Source of the DNA: Effrenium voratum
Taxonomy: Eukaryota > Sar > Dinophyceae > Suessiales > Symbiodiniaceae
Assembly: GCA_963377175.1 (NCBI GenBank)
Contig: CAUJNA010001500.1
Span: forward strand, 2,501 to 66,500
Reading direction: 5' to 3'
DNA length: 64,000 nt
A program made the position numbers and the translations under genes. Positions 14,774 through 27,784 of the stretch are shown piece by piece; the stretch's first letter is position 1, and the number at the start of each line of letters is the position of its first letter. Below the pieces are notes generated by a model, which worked only from the letters and a program-made list of their open reading frames with translations, did not search any database and was not told the DNA's origin.

Positions 14774-15639
14774 CTGCGAGCGCCAACTTGGTGCTGGCGC
14801 ACGCCCCAGCATGATGTTTAACTTTCGGTATCAGAACCTCAGCCATGTCCTCCTCCCCATCTTCACACATGATGCGTTTAACGCAAACGTATACGCAAAT
14901 ACAGGAAGAACCTCTCTGTAGTCAGACCAATTAACATGTAAGCACATGTGTATACATGATGAGAGCGGTTGGTGAACATTTCGATTGACAAACAGGGGGA
15001 GGAGTTGGATCATTTTGCTTGCGGAGGGAACCCACTCGAGGCATAACCAATCCAATGCTGCACGGTGGGCTCAGGGCCTGTGTGCCTGGCGGCGGTACGC
15101 CGGAAAACCTGTAAGGCCACGGAAAACCACCCATACGACACGAGCTTCATCCAAGCCGATGTAGCTGAAGCCTTGGTCCACTTTTTGGGCACACCTGCGC
15201 CACAGAAATCTTCGGAAGTTGCGCTGTGAGGCAGGCAAAGAAAGCCAATCAGCGCAACCTGAAGCTTGGTCTTCCAACCTGCTCAGTGGAGGGGTAGGAG
15301 CACTTTGATGGAAGCCTGCCTCCAAAAAATGACCCATCCGCCCTAAAAGGCAGATGCCACTAGTTGCCATGTTGGCCAAGACAAACACGATCGCCAAGAA
15401 AAGTTTAAAAGGGTACTGGAACTAATGGAAAGCTAGCTCCCGGAGACAAATGACAAGAGAACAACGAGCCCCTGTGAGAAAAGTGCACGTGCGCGGGGGA
15501 AAAGAATTGTGAAACACGTGCAACCCTCTGCGAGTTTCTTTGCTTTAGGGTGCTCGGAAGTTAGCCTGATTGCGACGCCTGGCTGGAGCGCGTTCGGACC
15601 AGTCCCGAGAAGTCTCAGACCCAGGCCAATTGGCACGGA

Positions 15640-16245
15640 CGCGCACGCAATGCGAGCCATTGGTTTGCGTGGCAGGCGCAGCACTTTCGCAAGGTGAGGT
15701 ACGGATTTCGTGGCGCAGCACTTTTGCAAAGCGCGGCAAACATTTCGTGGCAGGCGCAAGCACTTTCGCAAGTTAGGTGCCAGTTCCCTGGCAGGCGAGT
15801 CACTCCACTCCACTCCACTCCACTCCACTCCACCCCAATCCAATCCAATCCAATCAAATTAAATCAAATCTAATCTAATCGAATCGAATCGAATCCAATC
15901 CAATCCAATCTAATCTAATCTAATCTAATCTATCTATCTATCTATCTATCTATCTATTTGTCGATCTATCTAGCCTATGTAATCTAGCTCATCTTATCTA
16001 TCTAATTAACCTGTCATTCTATCTATCCATCTATCCATCTATCCATCTATTCATCTATCCATTTATCCGTCTATCCATCCATCTATCCAGTCTGTCTAGT
16101 CTATCTAATCTGTCTCTGTCTGTCCATTTGTCTGCTATCTATATAATCTACTTGGTCCATCTCTCATGTTTCTCTATCTGTTTTATCCTATCTGATGCAG
16201 TTCTCTCTATCCATCCATCCATCCACCAATCAATCAACCAATCAC

Positions 16246-16307
<62 letters not shown>

Positions 16308-16671
16308 TAACTGTCAATCTATCTACCTAATCTATCTATCCATCTATCTATTTACTTATCTACCTTAGCAGGCGCTGCGCCTGCCACAGCATCAACATTT
16401 GAACTTGCGACAGTGCTTCGCTTGCCACGAAATCTATGCCTGACCTTGTGAAAGTGCTGCCCCTGCCACAAAATCCGCAGATGACCTCGCGAAAGTTGAG
16501 CCTGTAACGAAATCTGCAGAGTGGAGTGGAGTGGAGTGGAGTGGAGTGGAGTGGAGTGGAGTGGAGTGGAGTGGAGTGGAGTGGAGTGCAGTGCAGTGCA
16601 GTGCAGTGCAGTGCAGTGGAGTGGAGTGGAGTGGAGTGGAGTGGAGTGGATTGATTGATTAAGATAGATAA

Positions 16672-16680
<9 letters not shown>
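15640..16680. repeat. Fold-back element with microsatellite arms
   Basis: The left arm has copies of CACTTTCGCAAG and TTTCGTGGCAGGCGC (15640-15800), then (CCACT)n (15801-15835), CCAAT/TCTAAT and (CTAT)n arrays. The right arm shows the inverse: GCGCCTGCCAC, GCCACGAAATC and CGAAAGT (16370-16515), then (GGAGT)n (16517-16650) and (GATA)n (about 16665-16715). The centre has ATCC/ATCT and (AATC)n arrays. The arms are imperfect inverted copies of each other, so the whole can fold back on itself. Confidence 0.7.
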
Positions 16681-16716
<36 letters not shown>

Positions 16717-17060
16717 CAGATAGGCAGATATGCAGATAGACAGATAGACTGATAAGCAGACAAACGGCTAGGTAGATAGACAGACAGATAGATACATTGG
16801 ATTAGATTCGATTAGATTAGATTAGGCTAGGTTTAATTAGATTAGATGGGTAGATCGTAGATTAGATACATAGATCAAACAAATAGATAGGTAGATGGAT
16901 GGATGGATGGATAGATGGATAGATGGAAACATGGAAACAAGAGCAAGATACATTTAAAAAACGACAGGAAAGAGGAAGAACAAGAGAAAGAACAAATGAA
17001 GGAAGAGAAAAGAGAGAGAGAGAGAGAGAAAAGAAACAAAGAGAAAGGGAAAAAGCAAGA
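16681..17060. repeat. GATA/GATTA/GGAT arrays and GA-rich tract
   Basis: AGAT-type repeats, a GATTA block (16800-16850), GGAT repeats (about 16893-16925) and a purine-rich AAAGAGAGAGA tract (17010-17060). No coding signal. Confidence 0.85.
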
Positions 17061-18040
17061 AGGAAAGAACAGAAACAAAAACTGAAATTCTTACATGTTT
17101 GAAACTTCCGCCCGCCTGCTTCGCCCTTCCGGGACTTGAGCCAGCACCGTCTATGTTCAACTCTCAAATTGGATCAAATCCCCAAAATGGATCTGGTATC
17201 CTTTCGCTTTCAAACCCACGAACAAGAAGCCCCCGAAAAAAGGCATGCCGACTCTCCGGAAACGCGGTCGGCCTTCTCAGTGGCCTCTACCGGCACCGTG
17301 CCTCGAGGTTTGGATTTCGGAGGTTTCCCGCCCAACCCTCAACCAAATCAATTGGTAACCTGAAAGCGATACCCCAACGGTGTGGCTTCCGAATGGTCCA
17401 AGGCTGTGACTGGCCTGCCTGCTAGAGGGTCCCAATCAGCTCGCAAGAGCCTTCTCAAGATCGGAGTTGCGTTTCTGCATGAATCGGGTTTTGCTCGCCC
17501 ATGGAAAATAACGAGTTAAACTCACTCAATGTTGGCCATTCTCTGCTGACTTGACAGGCAGGTGCACGAAAGCAACCAACCCAACAACGACATGTGCGAC
17601 CCAGTGGTTGCCACGAGATGAAGCATAGCAATACTTTATGGCCATCAAACATGTAGACGAGGCTGCGGGCATGTACTGGTAGGGGCAATCGATCCCTTTG
17701 GGGGTCGGGGGGGGTTGAACATGTCAGTCTCTGAAGCCGTCCCAGCCCCTGAATTGCTAAAGCAAGGAGTTGAACCCAATACCAGCGTGGCTAGCATTCA
17801 TGACTACGAGGATGCATCCGTGAAAACGAGTACGCCGTACGATTCATTGTGGTGACCCACGTTGCTTCCAGGTTCCCGCAGCATTCCTCATCCCTGATTG
17901 CTGGTACCTGCGATGCTTCATAAGAAGCTTGGAGGTGCATACAACATGTCTAGCAAAATTGCGCGCATTTCCACTAGCATCAACATCACCAGCATCGTGT
18001 TAACACCCCTGTCATCCTTCTGCACACCCGTTGTATCACC
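17061..18040. other. Host intergenic DNA, nothing recognised
   Basis: No gene, RNA or sizeable repeat was recognised on either strand. Confidence 0.4.
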
Positions 18041-18045
18041 AGCAG

Positions 18046-18665
18046 GCTATGGATTTAGGGTGGGTAGGGTTTCTTTCGGGTTTGTTCAGGGTAGGGTTTA
18101 CAGTCGGTTTAGGGGGTTGTTTAGAGCGGGCTAAGGATGGGGTGGGATAGTTCTGGTTTAGGATTGGTTTAAGGTGAGGCTAGGGTGGGGTTGAGGTTGG
18201 GGTAAACCTAGGGTGGATTCAGGATTTCTTTAGGGCAGGTTTAGGCTGGGTTTAGTGCTTTGGATGGGGGATAAGGCTGGGGCGTGTTATTTTCCTAGGT
18301 TCGGCGGGCCGTTTTTCCTAGGTTCGGCGGGCGATAAATGTGACGCATGTTACAGCCATTTGCCAACAACATGCACCTGTTTTATGCCAGCACCGTCAAC
18401 CCCCGGCATTGACACTTTGGTTTAGTCTGGGTTTGGGTGGGGCTTGGGTTTCTTTAGGGTGGGTTTACGGTTGGTTTAGCTGGGCATAGAGTTTGTATAG
18501 GAAAGGTTTAGGGTTGGTTAGCTTTAAGCTGGCTTGGGAATGCTTTAATGCTGGTGTGGTGTGGGTCTCGGGCTGGTTGAGGGTTGGTTTCGGGTGGGGT
18601 TGTGGTTGGTGTAGGGTTTGCTTTGGGCTTATTCAAGGTTGAGTTTTGGTGGTTCGGGATTGTTT
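18046..18665 (+). repeat. Degenerate telomere-like GGTTTAGGG tract
   Basis: About 600 bases of diverged GGGTTTAGG, GGTTTAGGGT and GGTTGGTTTCGGG units, G-rich on the plus strand. A duplicated TTCCTAGGTTCGGCGGGC sits inside (about 18290-18330). This looks like an old interstitial telomere-related array or a G-rich minisatellite. It has the opposite orientation to the tract at 10505-10590. Confidence 0.6.
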
Positions 18666-18669
18666 AGTG

Positions 18670-19145
18670 ATGTTTAGTGCTGGCTATGAGGGTTGCTGAT
18701 GATGCGAAGGATGTGGAAAGCCAAAAAAAACACCCACCAACCGAGCGACCGACGACCGGGGACCAGCCCACGACCCGGCCCGCCAAACCTAGGAGAAAAA
18801 AGGCTCGGGGCCCTATGCAAAGAAATGGGTTGTTAGGTTGGCGTTTTGGCCGCCATGTTAAGTCGGCCAAGGCGCTGCTGTACATGAAGAGGCTCTGGCC
18901 CCAAAGGAGCCCAGCACAGAAGGGCGCCGCGATGTGCACCCTGATCCCTGCACTGAGCCCGGCCAGGGGACCCCCGAAATGTCATCCGTTTTCCTCTAGG
19001 TCTCCAAGTACCCACCCCCCGCACCCCAAAAAAAAGGAAGAAACATGTGCCTCAGACATGCCCACATGTAGCCGCGCAAATGGCTACATGGGACGGAGCA
19101 ACCTCAACCCCGCCCCCCCAACTTGGCAGGGTTGCTTTTTGCCCT
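18670..19145. other. Host intergenic DNA, nothing recognised
   Basis: No gene or sizeable repeat recognised on either strand. Confidence 0.35.
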
Positions 19146-19299
19146 GAGGACCTATTATGAAACTAATGATGTTTACCCGGCTTTTATTCTTTCTGCGTGT
19201 CCCTGGCGCAATTTGGGCTGCTTCCGACACAAGCCACATCCAGAAGATCGAGACCCTTGAGATGCTTGAATTTCAAAGGCAAACCGCAACGGAGCCCAA

Positions 19300-19541
19300 G
19301 GAATCTCCTTTCTGGGAGGAAACTTGAGCGGCTCAATCCAAGCAGAACCCTTCCACCTCGGGCTCCATCCGACCGAAACCCCTATGTTGCCATCCCCGCC
19401 TCGGTTCTGGCACTCCAGCAGCAGCGGGTAGGCAGACTGATCCAATAAATTCCAGGTCCGGGCCACCATGATGTTGTCCTTCGGATTCTTTGCCCCGGGG
19501 GTTGCCTTCTTCAGGGTGACTTTGATTTCGGAACCCTGACA
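19300..19541 (-). CDS. Putative host exon, unknown protein
   Basis: A TTTTGTTGTTGTCAG acceptor with a pyrimidine tract precedes a frame reading GSEIKVTLKKATPGAKNPKD, then NIMVARTWNLLDQSAYPLLL and ECQNRGGDGNIG. Codon use is balanced and non-repetitive, unlike the surrounding frames. The downstream border is uncertain and no family is recognised. Confidence 0.35.
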
Positions 19542-20219
19542 ACAACAAAAGCAATGAGATTCTCTTAGGTCCTTGGCCCTAATCTGAGGCACACAAAAAA
19601 CGTTCAGATTCTGCTTCCTTGGCCGACCTAAAAATATAAAGTCCTCTCCGAGGGCCCAGAAGGTTTTCCATAGTGAAACTATTCTGCTTCCCTTGATTTG
19701 GTGGTTTGGCTTGATAACTTGGAGGCTAGGGTGCGTTTTCCATTCACCTCCTACAAAAATCCCCAATCCAAACCAACATTTAAAGTGATGCGCCAAACAA
19801 CTCCAGAGGAAAACCTCAGAAGGCTTTCTTTGGTGACACTCGGTACTGCCTTGCATCGCTGGGCCATTGAAACGGGGGATGTTTCAGTAGACAGGCAGCA
19901 AGATCGTGCTCTGGATTCTCCCCCCCAAACCACTAATGCCCATGTCTGATTGACAAACTCCGGATGAAAAGCTGCAGCGGTTCAGGGAATTCCTTCTTAA
20001 GCAGCATGGTGGCAGAGGAGTCCGAAGCTGACATTGGCCGTGACCTCTTTTTGGGTCACCCTTTGTGTTGCGTGTGTCCCAAAGCGTTCATCATCCTCTG
20101 CAAGGGCCGCCTGTCAACACGTTTGTTCGAGGGGCAGACAAGGAACGAGGCAAGATGACTCCAAGCCACCCCTGGAATCCCAAATGATGGACCTCATAGT
20201 GGCTAATGAGAATTGCGGA

Positions 20220-20221
<2 letters not shown>

Positions 20222-20315
<94 letters not shown>
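20222..20315. repeat. (AC)n microsatellite
   Basis: About 46 uninterrupted AC units. Confidence 0.97.
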
Positions 20316-20317
<2 letters not shown>

Positions 20318-20469
20318 CCCTTGACGGTGACCATCGGACTTGAAGGCAAATAGACATCCCGACGTCACCCCACCCGTACAAGCACAATGAGACACTTTAT
20401 TTCTGCAAAAGCCCCCCGAACGTTCAAAGGAGTGCAGCCTGTAGCGACTTCAATTGTAAAAAGAACGCC

Positions 20470-20562
20470 GCCCAAACAAGCAAAGAAACAAACAAAACCA
20501 ACCAACCAACCAAGCAAACAAGACAAACAAGACAGACAGCAAAAAAAAAGAAAAAGACAAAA

Positions 20563-20632
<70 letters not shown>

Positions 20633-20971
20633 GGACGGACAGACAGACAGACGGACGGACGGACGGACGGAGGAGCGGGACGGCACGGGCAGAGGACGGG
20701 ACAGGACAGGACAGACAGGGCAGACAGACACAGGCAGGCAAACAGGCAAACAGCCAGGCAGGCAGGCAGGCAGGCAGACAGGCAAACAAAGGAAGAACAA
20801 GAAAACAAACGAACAAAACAAAACAAAACAAGGCAAAAAACACCGTCAAAACCAACCAACGGCGAGCCCGTGGCCCGCAAGACCCAATGAATCAACAAAC
20901 CAACAAACCAACAACCAACCAACCAACCAACCAACCAACCAACCAACCAACCAACCAACCAACCAACCAGG

Positions 20972-21036
<65 letters not shown>

Positions 21037-21375
21037 GGCCAGAAGCGAGCGAGCAAGCAAGCAAGCAATGCAATGCAAAACAAAACAAAGCAAAGCAAAG
21101 CAATGCAAAACATGCATGCAAGCAAGCAAGCAAAGCGAAGCGAAGCGAAGCGAAGCAAAGCAAAGCGAAGCGAAGCAAAGCAAAGCAAAGCAAAGCATGC
21201 AAGCAAGCAATGCAAAGCAAAGCAAGCAAAGCGAAGCAAAGCGAAGCAAAGCGAAGCGAAGCAAAGCTAAGCAAAGCAAAGCCAAGCAAAGCTAAGCAAG
21301 CAAAGCAAAGCAAAGCAAAGCAAAGTTAAGCTAAGCAAAGCAAAGCAAAGCAAAGCAAGCAAGCAGGCCAACAAA
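20470..21375. repeat. Tetra- and pentanucleotide repeat cluster
   Basis: Successive blocks: ACAA/ACCA, (CAGA)n with (CGGA)n (20565-20670), (GGCA)n (20755-20780), (ACCA)n (20910-20970), (CCAG)n (20971-21035), and (AAGC)n/(AAAGC)n (21045-21365). The blocks share phase-shifted related units, which suggests slippage plus point mutation. The long minus-strand frames (LAGWLAGW, LLCFASLC) are repeat artefacts. Confidence 0.95.
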
Positions 21376-21379
21376 CAAA

Positions 21380-24125
21380 CAAGTAAGCAAACAGGAGAAC
21401 AGAAGCACAAACCTCAAAGCCAGTGCAGCTGGGGATCGAAGGTGCCTACGGGGAAGGCCTTGACGCTTTTCCTTACTGGCGTCTTGCCGTCTCCATGTAT
21501 ATGCCGTCTCCCCTGGTAAACCTTAAAGCTTGGGCCACACAAACCCATAGATCCAGCTTGACACACACTACTCCAACTGGCGTCGTCAGGAAAGCTTGCA
21601 GCCGGCTGGCTAAGCCCTTACAAACGGAGCACGCGAACCCAATGAGGTGCAGGCAAATAGGGGCTCATATTCGAACAGTCAAATCCTGAAATGGCTCGTG
21701 CGCATTGTTGAATCAAATTCCACCCTTTGCCTGCCTGCCTGACCCTGAAATCGTAAGCCCCAGACAGCTAGCGCGCCCTGCTCCTCAACTAATGAGGTTT
21801 GACGGGAGCCAAACGTTAACAAACCCACTGTGAAGGCGACCCACTGCATCCAGGCACTGCTCTGAGGGTTGATTCTGCTGGTTTGGGAGATGTTGGGACA
21901 TGTCTGAACTGGGTGCTAAATTGAGGGTCTGGAAAAAGGCCACCCTCCTTTTTGGCTTCCTGGCAAGAAAAGGCATTAATTATGCGCAGAGCACCCGGTG
22001 AAAAGACTCGGATCCCTACAACAGTGACAAATCTCAGCCCAAAGACTGACTTGCAGCCGCCGTGACGTGGTAGCCTTGAATCTGAATGACCCTCATACTC
22101 AAGAGAAAAAGGAAAAGCAGACATAAACCCGTGCCAAGGTGCAGGAGAAACTCCATGCTATTGAAGCCTAAGCCGGGACAGGGCTGCTTTTCTATGACCC
22201 ATCAAATTTGGCTGACCCAACTTTGCAAGGCTTTCTCTTGGCAAACCAAAGGAGGGCCGGTATTTCTCCTGTCCGCTGTCAGGACACGAGAAAGCTCAAC
22301 TGTTCTCAAACCCCTCCGCGTTGGCCTAGAGTTGGCCCCTAGCACTGCGTAGCCAAGCCGCCAAGGCTGACTTGCCCGATGGCCCCTGGGCAAACCGCGT
22401 TCGGTTTGGAACCGCCTCCTTGACAAAGACACCCGAGATATTGCAAGCAAGTCAATTTTGCCCTGATTTGCGACGGCTTTGGGGTTGTGGATGGCTGCGT
22501 ACTTTCAATATTTTGGGGTGTCCGCACCCAAAAAAAGACACACACAGCCACCCACACACACACACACACACCACCCAAGAAACAACGCCAAAACCCTCTC
22601 CACCACCCTCCAGGCCTGCCCGACGCATGGACACCAAGGTGTCAACAGCGCCGCCCTGGCCTCGCTTGGCAAAATGGGCTCAAAGTACCCGGCCTACCGA
22701 AGGGGAATCAAAAGGTTGTGCCAAGGGAGGGGGAGACTGCGTCACGCGTCAAAGTTGTTCCAAGTGTGTGCGAACATGGGCTTGGCAACGGCCGCTTTGA
22801 CTGAGCTTCCACCCGCAAATTAGGGACCGAAGTGGACCAGAGACACAGAAACCAACAGTGACCCGGAGCCATCCGACCAGCAAGTTGCCCTTTGAAGGGG
22901 CCTTGCCGACTGCCATGTGACGCTACGTTTGGGGGTTCCCTGGCATGGATGCAGATGAGACTGGCGTGGCTGACCTTGAAGGATCCAGCATGCTCAGCGC
23001 TCGAAGCCAACGAAGCATCCCTGTTTTCCAATCGCTTTCCGGCTGAAACCTGCAGCCATCTAGTCACAAAACAATCGACTACAAGTTATGCAAAAGCTTC
23101 CTGTTGCTGATGCGTTTCCCATTACATGCTCTGATGTCTGCTGGATTTGTTCCATCTGTTGGATCCTTGTTGATGTTTACGGTGCTGCGCATTGCATTGT
23201 ACACCTACTTTTTGAACAGTTTCTGCGCGTTTCTTTGGGTGCGCCAAAGGGCAGTCTCCTGGTTCTGGCTATCTTGTCCGAGCTGCAACCCATCCACTAA
23301 GTCCCCAAGCCCTCACAATGCCCAGTGGGCCCTCCCAGCTTTTTGGTCACCTCATTTGGCTGAAACATCCATGATAAATAATACCCATGTCCAACCAAAT
23401 TTCTCCAATTAAGCTTCATACCCTCGGGCGCCCCCGCTGCAGGCTTCTTGCCAGCGCTCCTGCGACTCAGCGTCGTGCACCCGGACGCAGTCGATGAGGG
23501 TCCCTGACAACTTGCGCGTGACACAGAAAGAGAGCAACAGTTCAACAGCCAGGTAGACCCAAACAATAGGTACTATTGGCATACAAATGTCCTAAATGAG
23601 TGGAGCACAATTGGGATTCCATGCGCTAATTGATGGCTGGATTAAATAGCTCTAGCTGGTGGTTCTGGTGGAGGTGTTGCGAACCTGGTTTCCTGTTTGC
23701 CCTCTGCAGGACCCCGGGGCTTCCAAATTCCCAAACCATTCAGGTGACTTGAGCTAAGGGCTCAAAATCAATAGGATGATGTTGCGGGCACTAACAAACT
23801 AAGCTAAGCTCCATAGGGAAGGCAATGTTCTCAACTATGCCACCTTTTATGCCGCGTGCGCCTTCCTGAGGCGGTATTGGGAGCTCGGACGATGGGTGGA
23901 AAGCCCGCCATGGGCATTGTTAATGAATGTGTCAAAGCGAGACAAGAAATGAGGCAAACATGAAGAAGCACCAACAACTCCACAACAGCACCAACAACAA
24001 AAAAGCACCGAGCGCACAAGTTACGAGCAACATATACCCAAACTCCGGCGTCGCTGATTGAAAAACAAAAATCCACCCGAGCCGTCAGAACCCTGGCCCA
24101 GCTTTTGTTTTTGCACCTCAAACTT
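21380..24125. other. Host intergenic DNA, nothing recognised
   Basis: No convincing gene on either strand. A short CA run (about 22540-22572) and one GGCAAACCAAAGGAG motif (22238) are present. Confidence 0.4.
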
Positions 24126-24127
24126 GG

Positions 24128-24215
24128 ACCCAACCAACCAACCAACCAACCAACCAACCAACCAACCAAGCAAGCAAGCAAGCAAGCAACCAACCAACCA
24201 ACCAACCAACCAACC
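24128..24215. repeat. (ACCA)n-(AGCA)n-(ACCA)n microsatellite
   Basis: Three consecutive tetranucleotide blocks, with a second short ACCA block near 24270. Confidence 0.93.
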
Positions 24216-25855
24216 GGGCAGGGATGTTGGTCAAACTTGGAGCCAATTCTGGTGGTTCCAAGGGAGCCAACCAACCAACCCAACCCAAGTGGGAGCACGA
24301 GCTGCGCTGCAAGCGCCGCTGGCACTGCCGCAGCGCCTCCTCGACGCCCTCCTCGCTCGGAAGGGAACCCCCCCTCAACCCGTAGGGGGCTTAGTTTTTG
24401 GCCCTTCCAATGGCAACCACAAGACAGTCCAAGGATGTCTCTCAAAACAGGCTGTTAAGCAGGTTGGTGTTTTTTTGGGCCTTCAAAATACCAAAGGCGG
24501 CCATCATTTTGAGAAACCCGTTCGCCCTCGAAAGACGTCACCTTTAGCGCTTGCGGGCGATTGGCTGTGCCCGGCCCCCAAGTATTGCGTAGAACTGGCA
24601 ACTGGCAGTCACCACAATTTGGTTTGGAGCATTTTGGCTCGCCTAATCTTCACATCCACTAGGCGGGGGCAGGATCGAAACATCGAGCTCAACTCGGTTC
24701 ATATAGCCCCCTCTGATGCATCAACATCATTCGCCCCCCCCCCCCAACAACAACACAAAAACAACACACACACAAGAAGCCCATCAGCCCCAGAACCTCT
24801 CAGGGCGCCCCAAGCCTATGATTGGCTGAGTGTCCGTGGCTGTGGTGAACTCACTGCACGTCAATGGTATGGTTGAGCTACTCAACAGCAGGGAACATAT
24901 AGGCGCCCCTGCCCTGATGGTCAAAGCGAGCTCAGGATCCCTCCCCATCTCCCAACTCGTGGTTTTCGCTGCCGGTTTCATTCCAACCCGTCCCGGCAAA
25001 GATCCGGCGCATTCATCCAACAGGTGGGGGCAGTTTTGCTAAATCCCAATCAAGGAATGCAGCATGGCAAGCAACAATTTGTGTGTGTCACGGGGTTCTT
25101 GTGGGGAGGCAGAGTTTGTTGTTCTGGACCCCCTGAAGTGTAGGTGCTGCCAAAAAGCTGACCAGAAGGAAATCTTTGTTTTAGGACAATGCTCCCAACT
25201 TGTTCAACCACCCTATATAGACCGAATTCCCTTGAGAAACACCCCTTCCCGTCCGCACTCCTTTCGGTAATCCCAGACGACCACGTTGTTGTGATACTTC
25301 TGCGTCGGGAAGGCCTCCCATGGCCGCAGATCTGGTTTCCTGTGGGCCGTTGACCCAATGGAGGTCAAAGAAAGCGACTAACTAATATGCCATATGAGTT
25401 ACTCGAGTTGTTTGGCCCAAATGGGTAAACGTGTCGGCATTTTTTAAGTTGAGGCCAGTTCAAAGGGCGTGGGCCCTCGTGTCTGCAAAAGGGCGCAGAA
25501 GGCAAACTCCGACCCTACGAGCGGCGCCCATGCGCAAGACAAGACAAAAAATTATGGAAAGTGTTTGTTTTCTCCCTGAGGAAGCCCAAGAGGTCGCTTT
25601 TTGCTCGACCGCCCATTTTAGAAACCAGGTTCACCATGCTTCTGGTTTGCTGCGATTGGCACATGCCGGGCTCACCAAATCAAGTCCCCTTGGCCCCTTG
25701 ACAGTTTTGCAACATGGCCAAAAACTGCTGCAACCCTGCAAAAGAAACCGTGCAGCAACATTCCCCACACCCCATTGAAACCTATCAGTGTTAAGGCCCG
25801 GCTTCAAGCATTTAGCGGTAGCATCCCACTCACTGCTCGCCCAACATTGGGTGTT
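24216..25855. other. Host intergenic DNA, no firm gene
   Basis: No gene assembled. A weak minus-strand frame near 24290-24375 reads LPSEEGVEEALRQCQRRLQR and could be an exon. A poly-C run lies at about 24737-24747. A match to the 3' half of the dinoflagellate spliced leader is at 24628-24640. Confidence 0.35.
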
Positions 25856-26150
25856 GAATCCTCTTCTTCTTTGTCGTTGTGCGCCTTTTGCTTCTTCTTC
25901 CTCTTTGTCTTCTTCTGCTTCTTCTTCTTCTTCGTCTTTGTCTTCGTCCTCCTTGATTGTGTTCTTCGTCTTCCTCTCTTCTGATTCCTCTTCCTTTTCT
26001 GCTTCTGCTCCGTCTGCTGGTTATTGCTATTAGTATCTTTCGTCTTTTTGAACATATGACGTTATTTTCTTCTTCTTCCTCCTCCTCCTTCGTCTTCTTT
26101 GTCTTCCTCCTGCTTCTTCTTCTTCCTCTTCTTCTGCATCTCCCCAAAAA
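25855..26150. repeat. (TTC)n-rich polypyrimidine tract
   Basis: TTCTTC, CTCCTC and TCTTCG repeats on the plus strand. The minus strand is a polypurine run giving KKRRRRR-type frames. Mirror-repeat polypurine tracts can form triplex DNA (known property). Confidence 0.9.
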
Positions 26151-26653
26151 TTGAGCAACTGTGGTCCGCTTAGGTGCGCATCCATGACTGCAGCTCAGAA
26201 CAGGATGGGATTTCAGCCGCTCCTCGTCGTAGTCGGCCTCCACTCTATGTCCATACTTGCTGGCCTCGGGCCTCGGGACGATGATGCCTCAGCTTTCCAG
26301 CACTCGCCTCCAGGCGACCAAAAAAAGTGAGAAAGTGCGTGCCCGGGTTTTGAAGATATGGCTGTGCCAAAACTAGATGTCCAAAATGGACCCTGGTAAA
26401 TGGAACCAAGGACAAAAAAACCTGCGGTCCCCTATGGTGGTGTAATTTTGACCCATACCCATACCACCGCGTTTGACCCACAGCCAAGCGCCATGCCAAG
26501 CTGCGGCCCACCTTCGTGGAAACTGCCACCTCCTCCGGAGCACACAAGCCTTCCACAGAGCGAGTGGAGAGTGCGAAACCTGGACCCCCCTCTTCAAGGG
26601 TAGGTGGCAGTCAAAGTGCCTTGCGCCAGGACCTCTAACGACTCGAATGAGCA

Positions 26654-26860
26654 ACTTACAGACCAGGGGCCATCAGCACGGCTCTGGGCAGCGACCCACA
26701 GGTACCCCCACGGAAAAACTCCATCGCCGACAAAATTCGCAGCCCGTCCTTGGCGCCTGCGGGGCACTGCGACATCGGCGAGAAAGGATCGGCCTTTTTC
26801 GCGGCCGGCGAACAGAAGACTCTTCTTGAAATCAACCGACGGAAAGCTTTTGGACATGAA
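26654..26860 (-). CDS. Putative host exon ending at a GTAAGT donor
   Basis: The minus strand reads KSFPSVDFKKSLLFAGREKG, then RSFLADVAVPRRRQGRAANF and VGDGVFPWGYLWVAAQSRAD, and ends at a consensus 5' splice site GTAAGT (complement at 26654-26659). The peptide is non-repetitive but matches no family I recognise. The upstream border is uncertain. Confidence 0.3.
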
Positions 26861-27784
26861 GCGGCAACAAATCGCTGCCCCCGGGCCAAGACTGATGAAC
26901 CCCTGGCCCTTACCCATCCGGCCAACTTGCGCGAGTCCAAAGCCCCAGGGCCTCCCCGCCGAAAAGTCGCCAAAAGCCCACCCTCAAATTAACGATGTAG
27001 ACCGCGCGCAAACGGGTACGTAATTCACCCGCCCCCCTCCCAACAAGGAAAACAACACACTTCTTCCAGTCACCGTCCAAGACGCTACGAATATCAAACA
27101 TGGCCACCCCTACAACTCGATAGGAGCAGCACCCGAAACCTATTCACTTCTGGTCTTACTAACATGCGCGCTACAGATGTGTGTAGGGATTGTTCAATCC
27201 ATTTTCAACCAAGTGGTGGGACCGCCTCCTGAAAAATTGCCAATGGCGGTCGCCAGGCATCGAGGCGCCCATGTGGGCCTGTTTGTGAGACCCCCCAGGA
27301 GTGGTTCCACATGGGATTCCCTTCAAAGCAACCCTACTTTGTGAGTATCCCAAAGCAGAACCGCCACAGCCGCCCCCAAAACCCAGGATTGCCGCACGTG
27401 CGTGATTCTCAACTTGATGAACGTCCCTTCAAAACCACCAATGAGGCTTCAAAATGCCAGGGTCCCGATCCCGAGTCCCAACCCGCAAGCTCTGGGAGAC
27501 CACAAGGGGGCAAACATGGAACCCAAACTGGATCCCTGGTGAATGAGAAAGGACTCAAACCTGCCTTTTGTTGAGGTGCTTTTTTCTCCGACTCCTTCCC
27601 ACATGTTTTGAACCCCTCATTCCCACCCCGCCTCGACCCCAGCCCCAGGCCTGGCCCCCAGAACTGCCCCTTTTGGCCGACTGCCTTCAGCAGCCAGCGC
27701 TCGGCCCAGGCGCTGCTCGGACAGCCCGCCGCCGTACCTCGCGGGGAAGAGACGCCCAAAGGACTCAGCTTCCTTCCAATTGGT

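Noticed and set aside
20365..21313. 306-residue minus-strand frame rich in LAGW, LLCFASL and SVCLSVCL
   Set aside because: Comes from successive tetra- and pentanucleotide repeats. The apparent membrane-like hydrophobicity is a by-product of the repeat.
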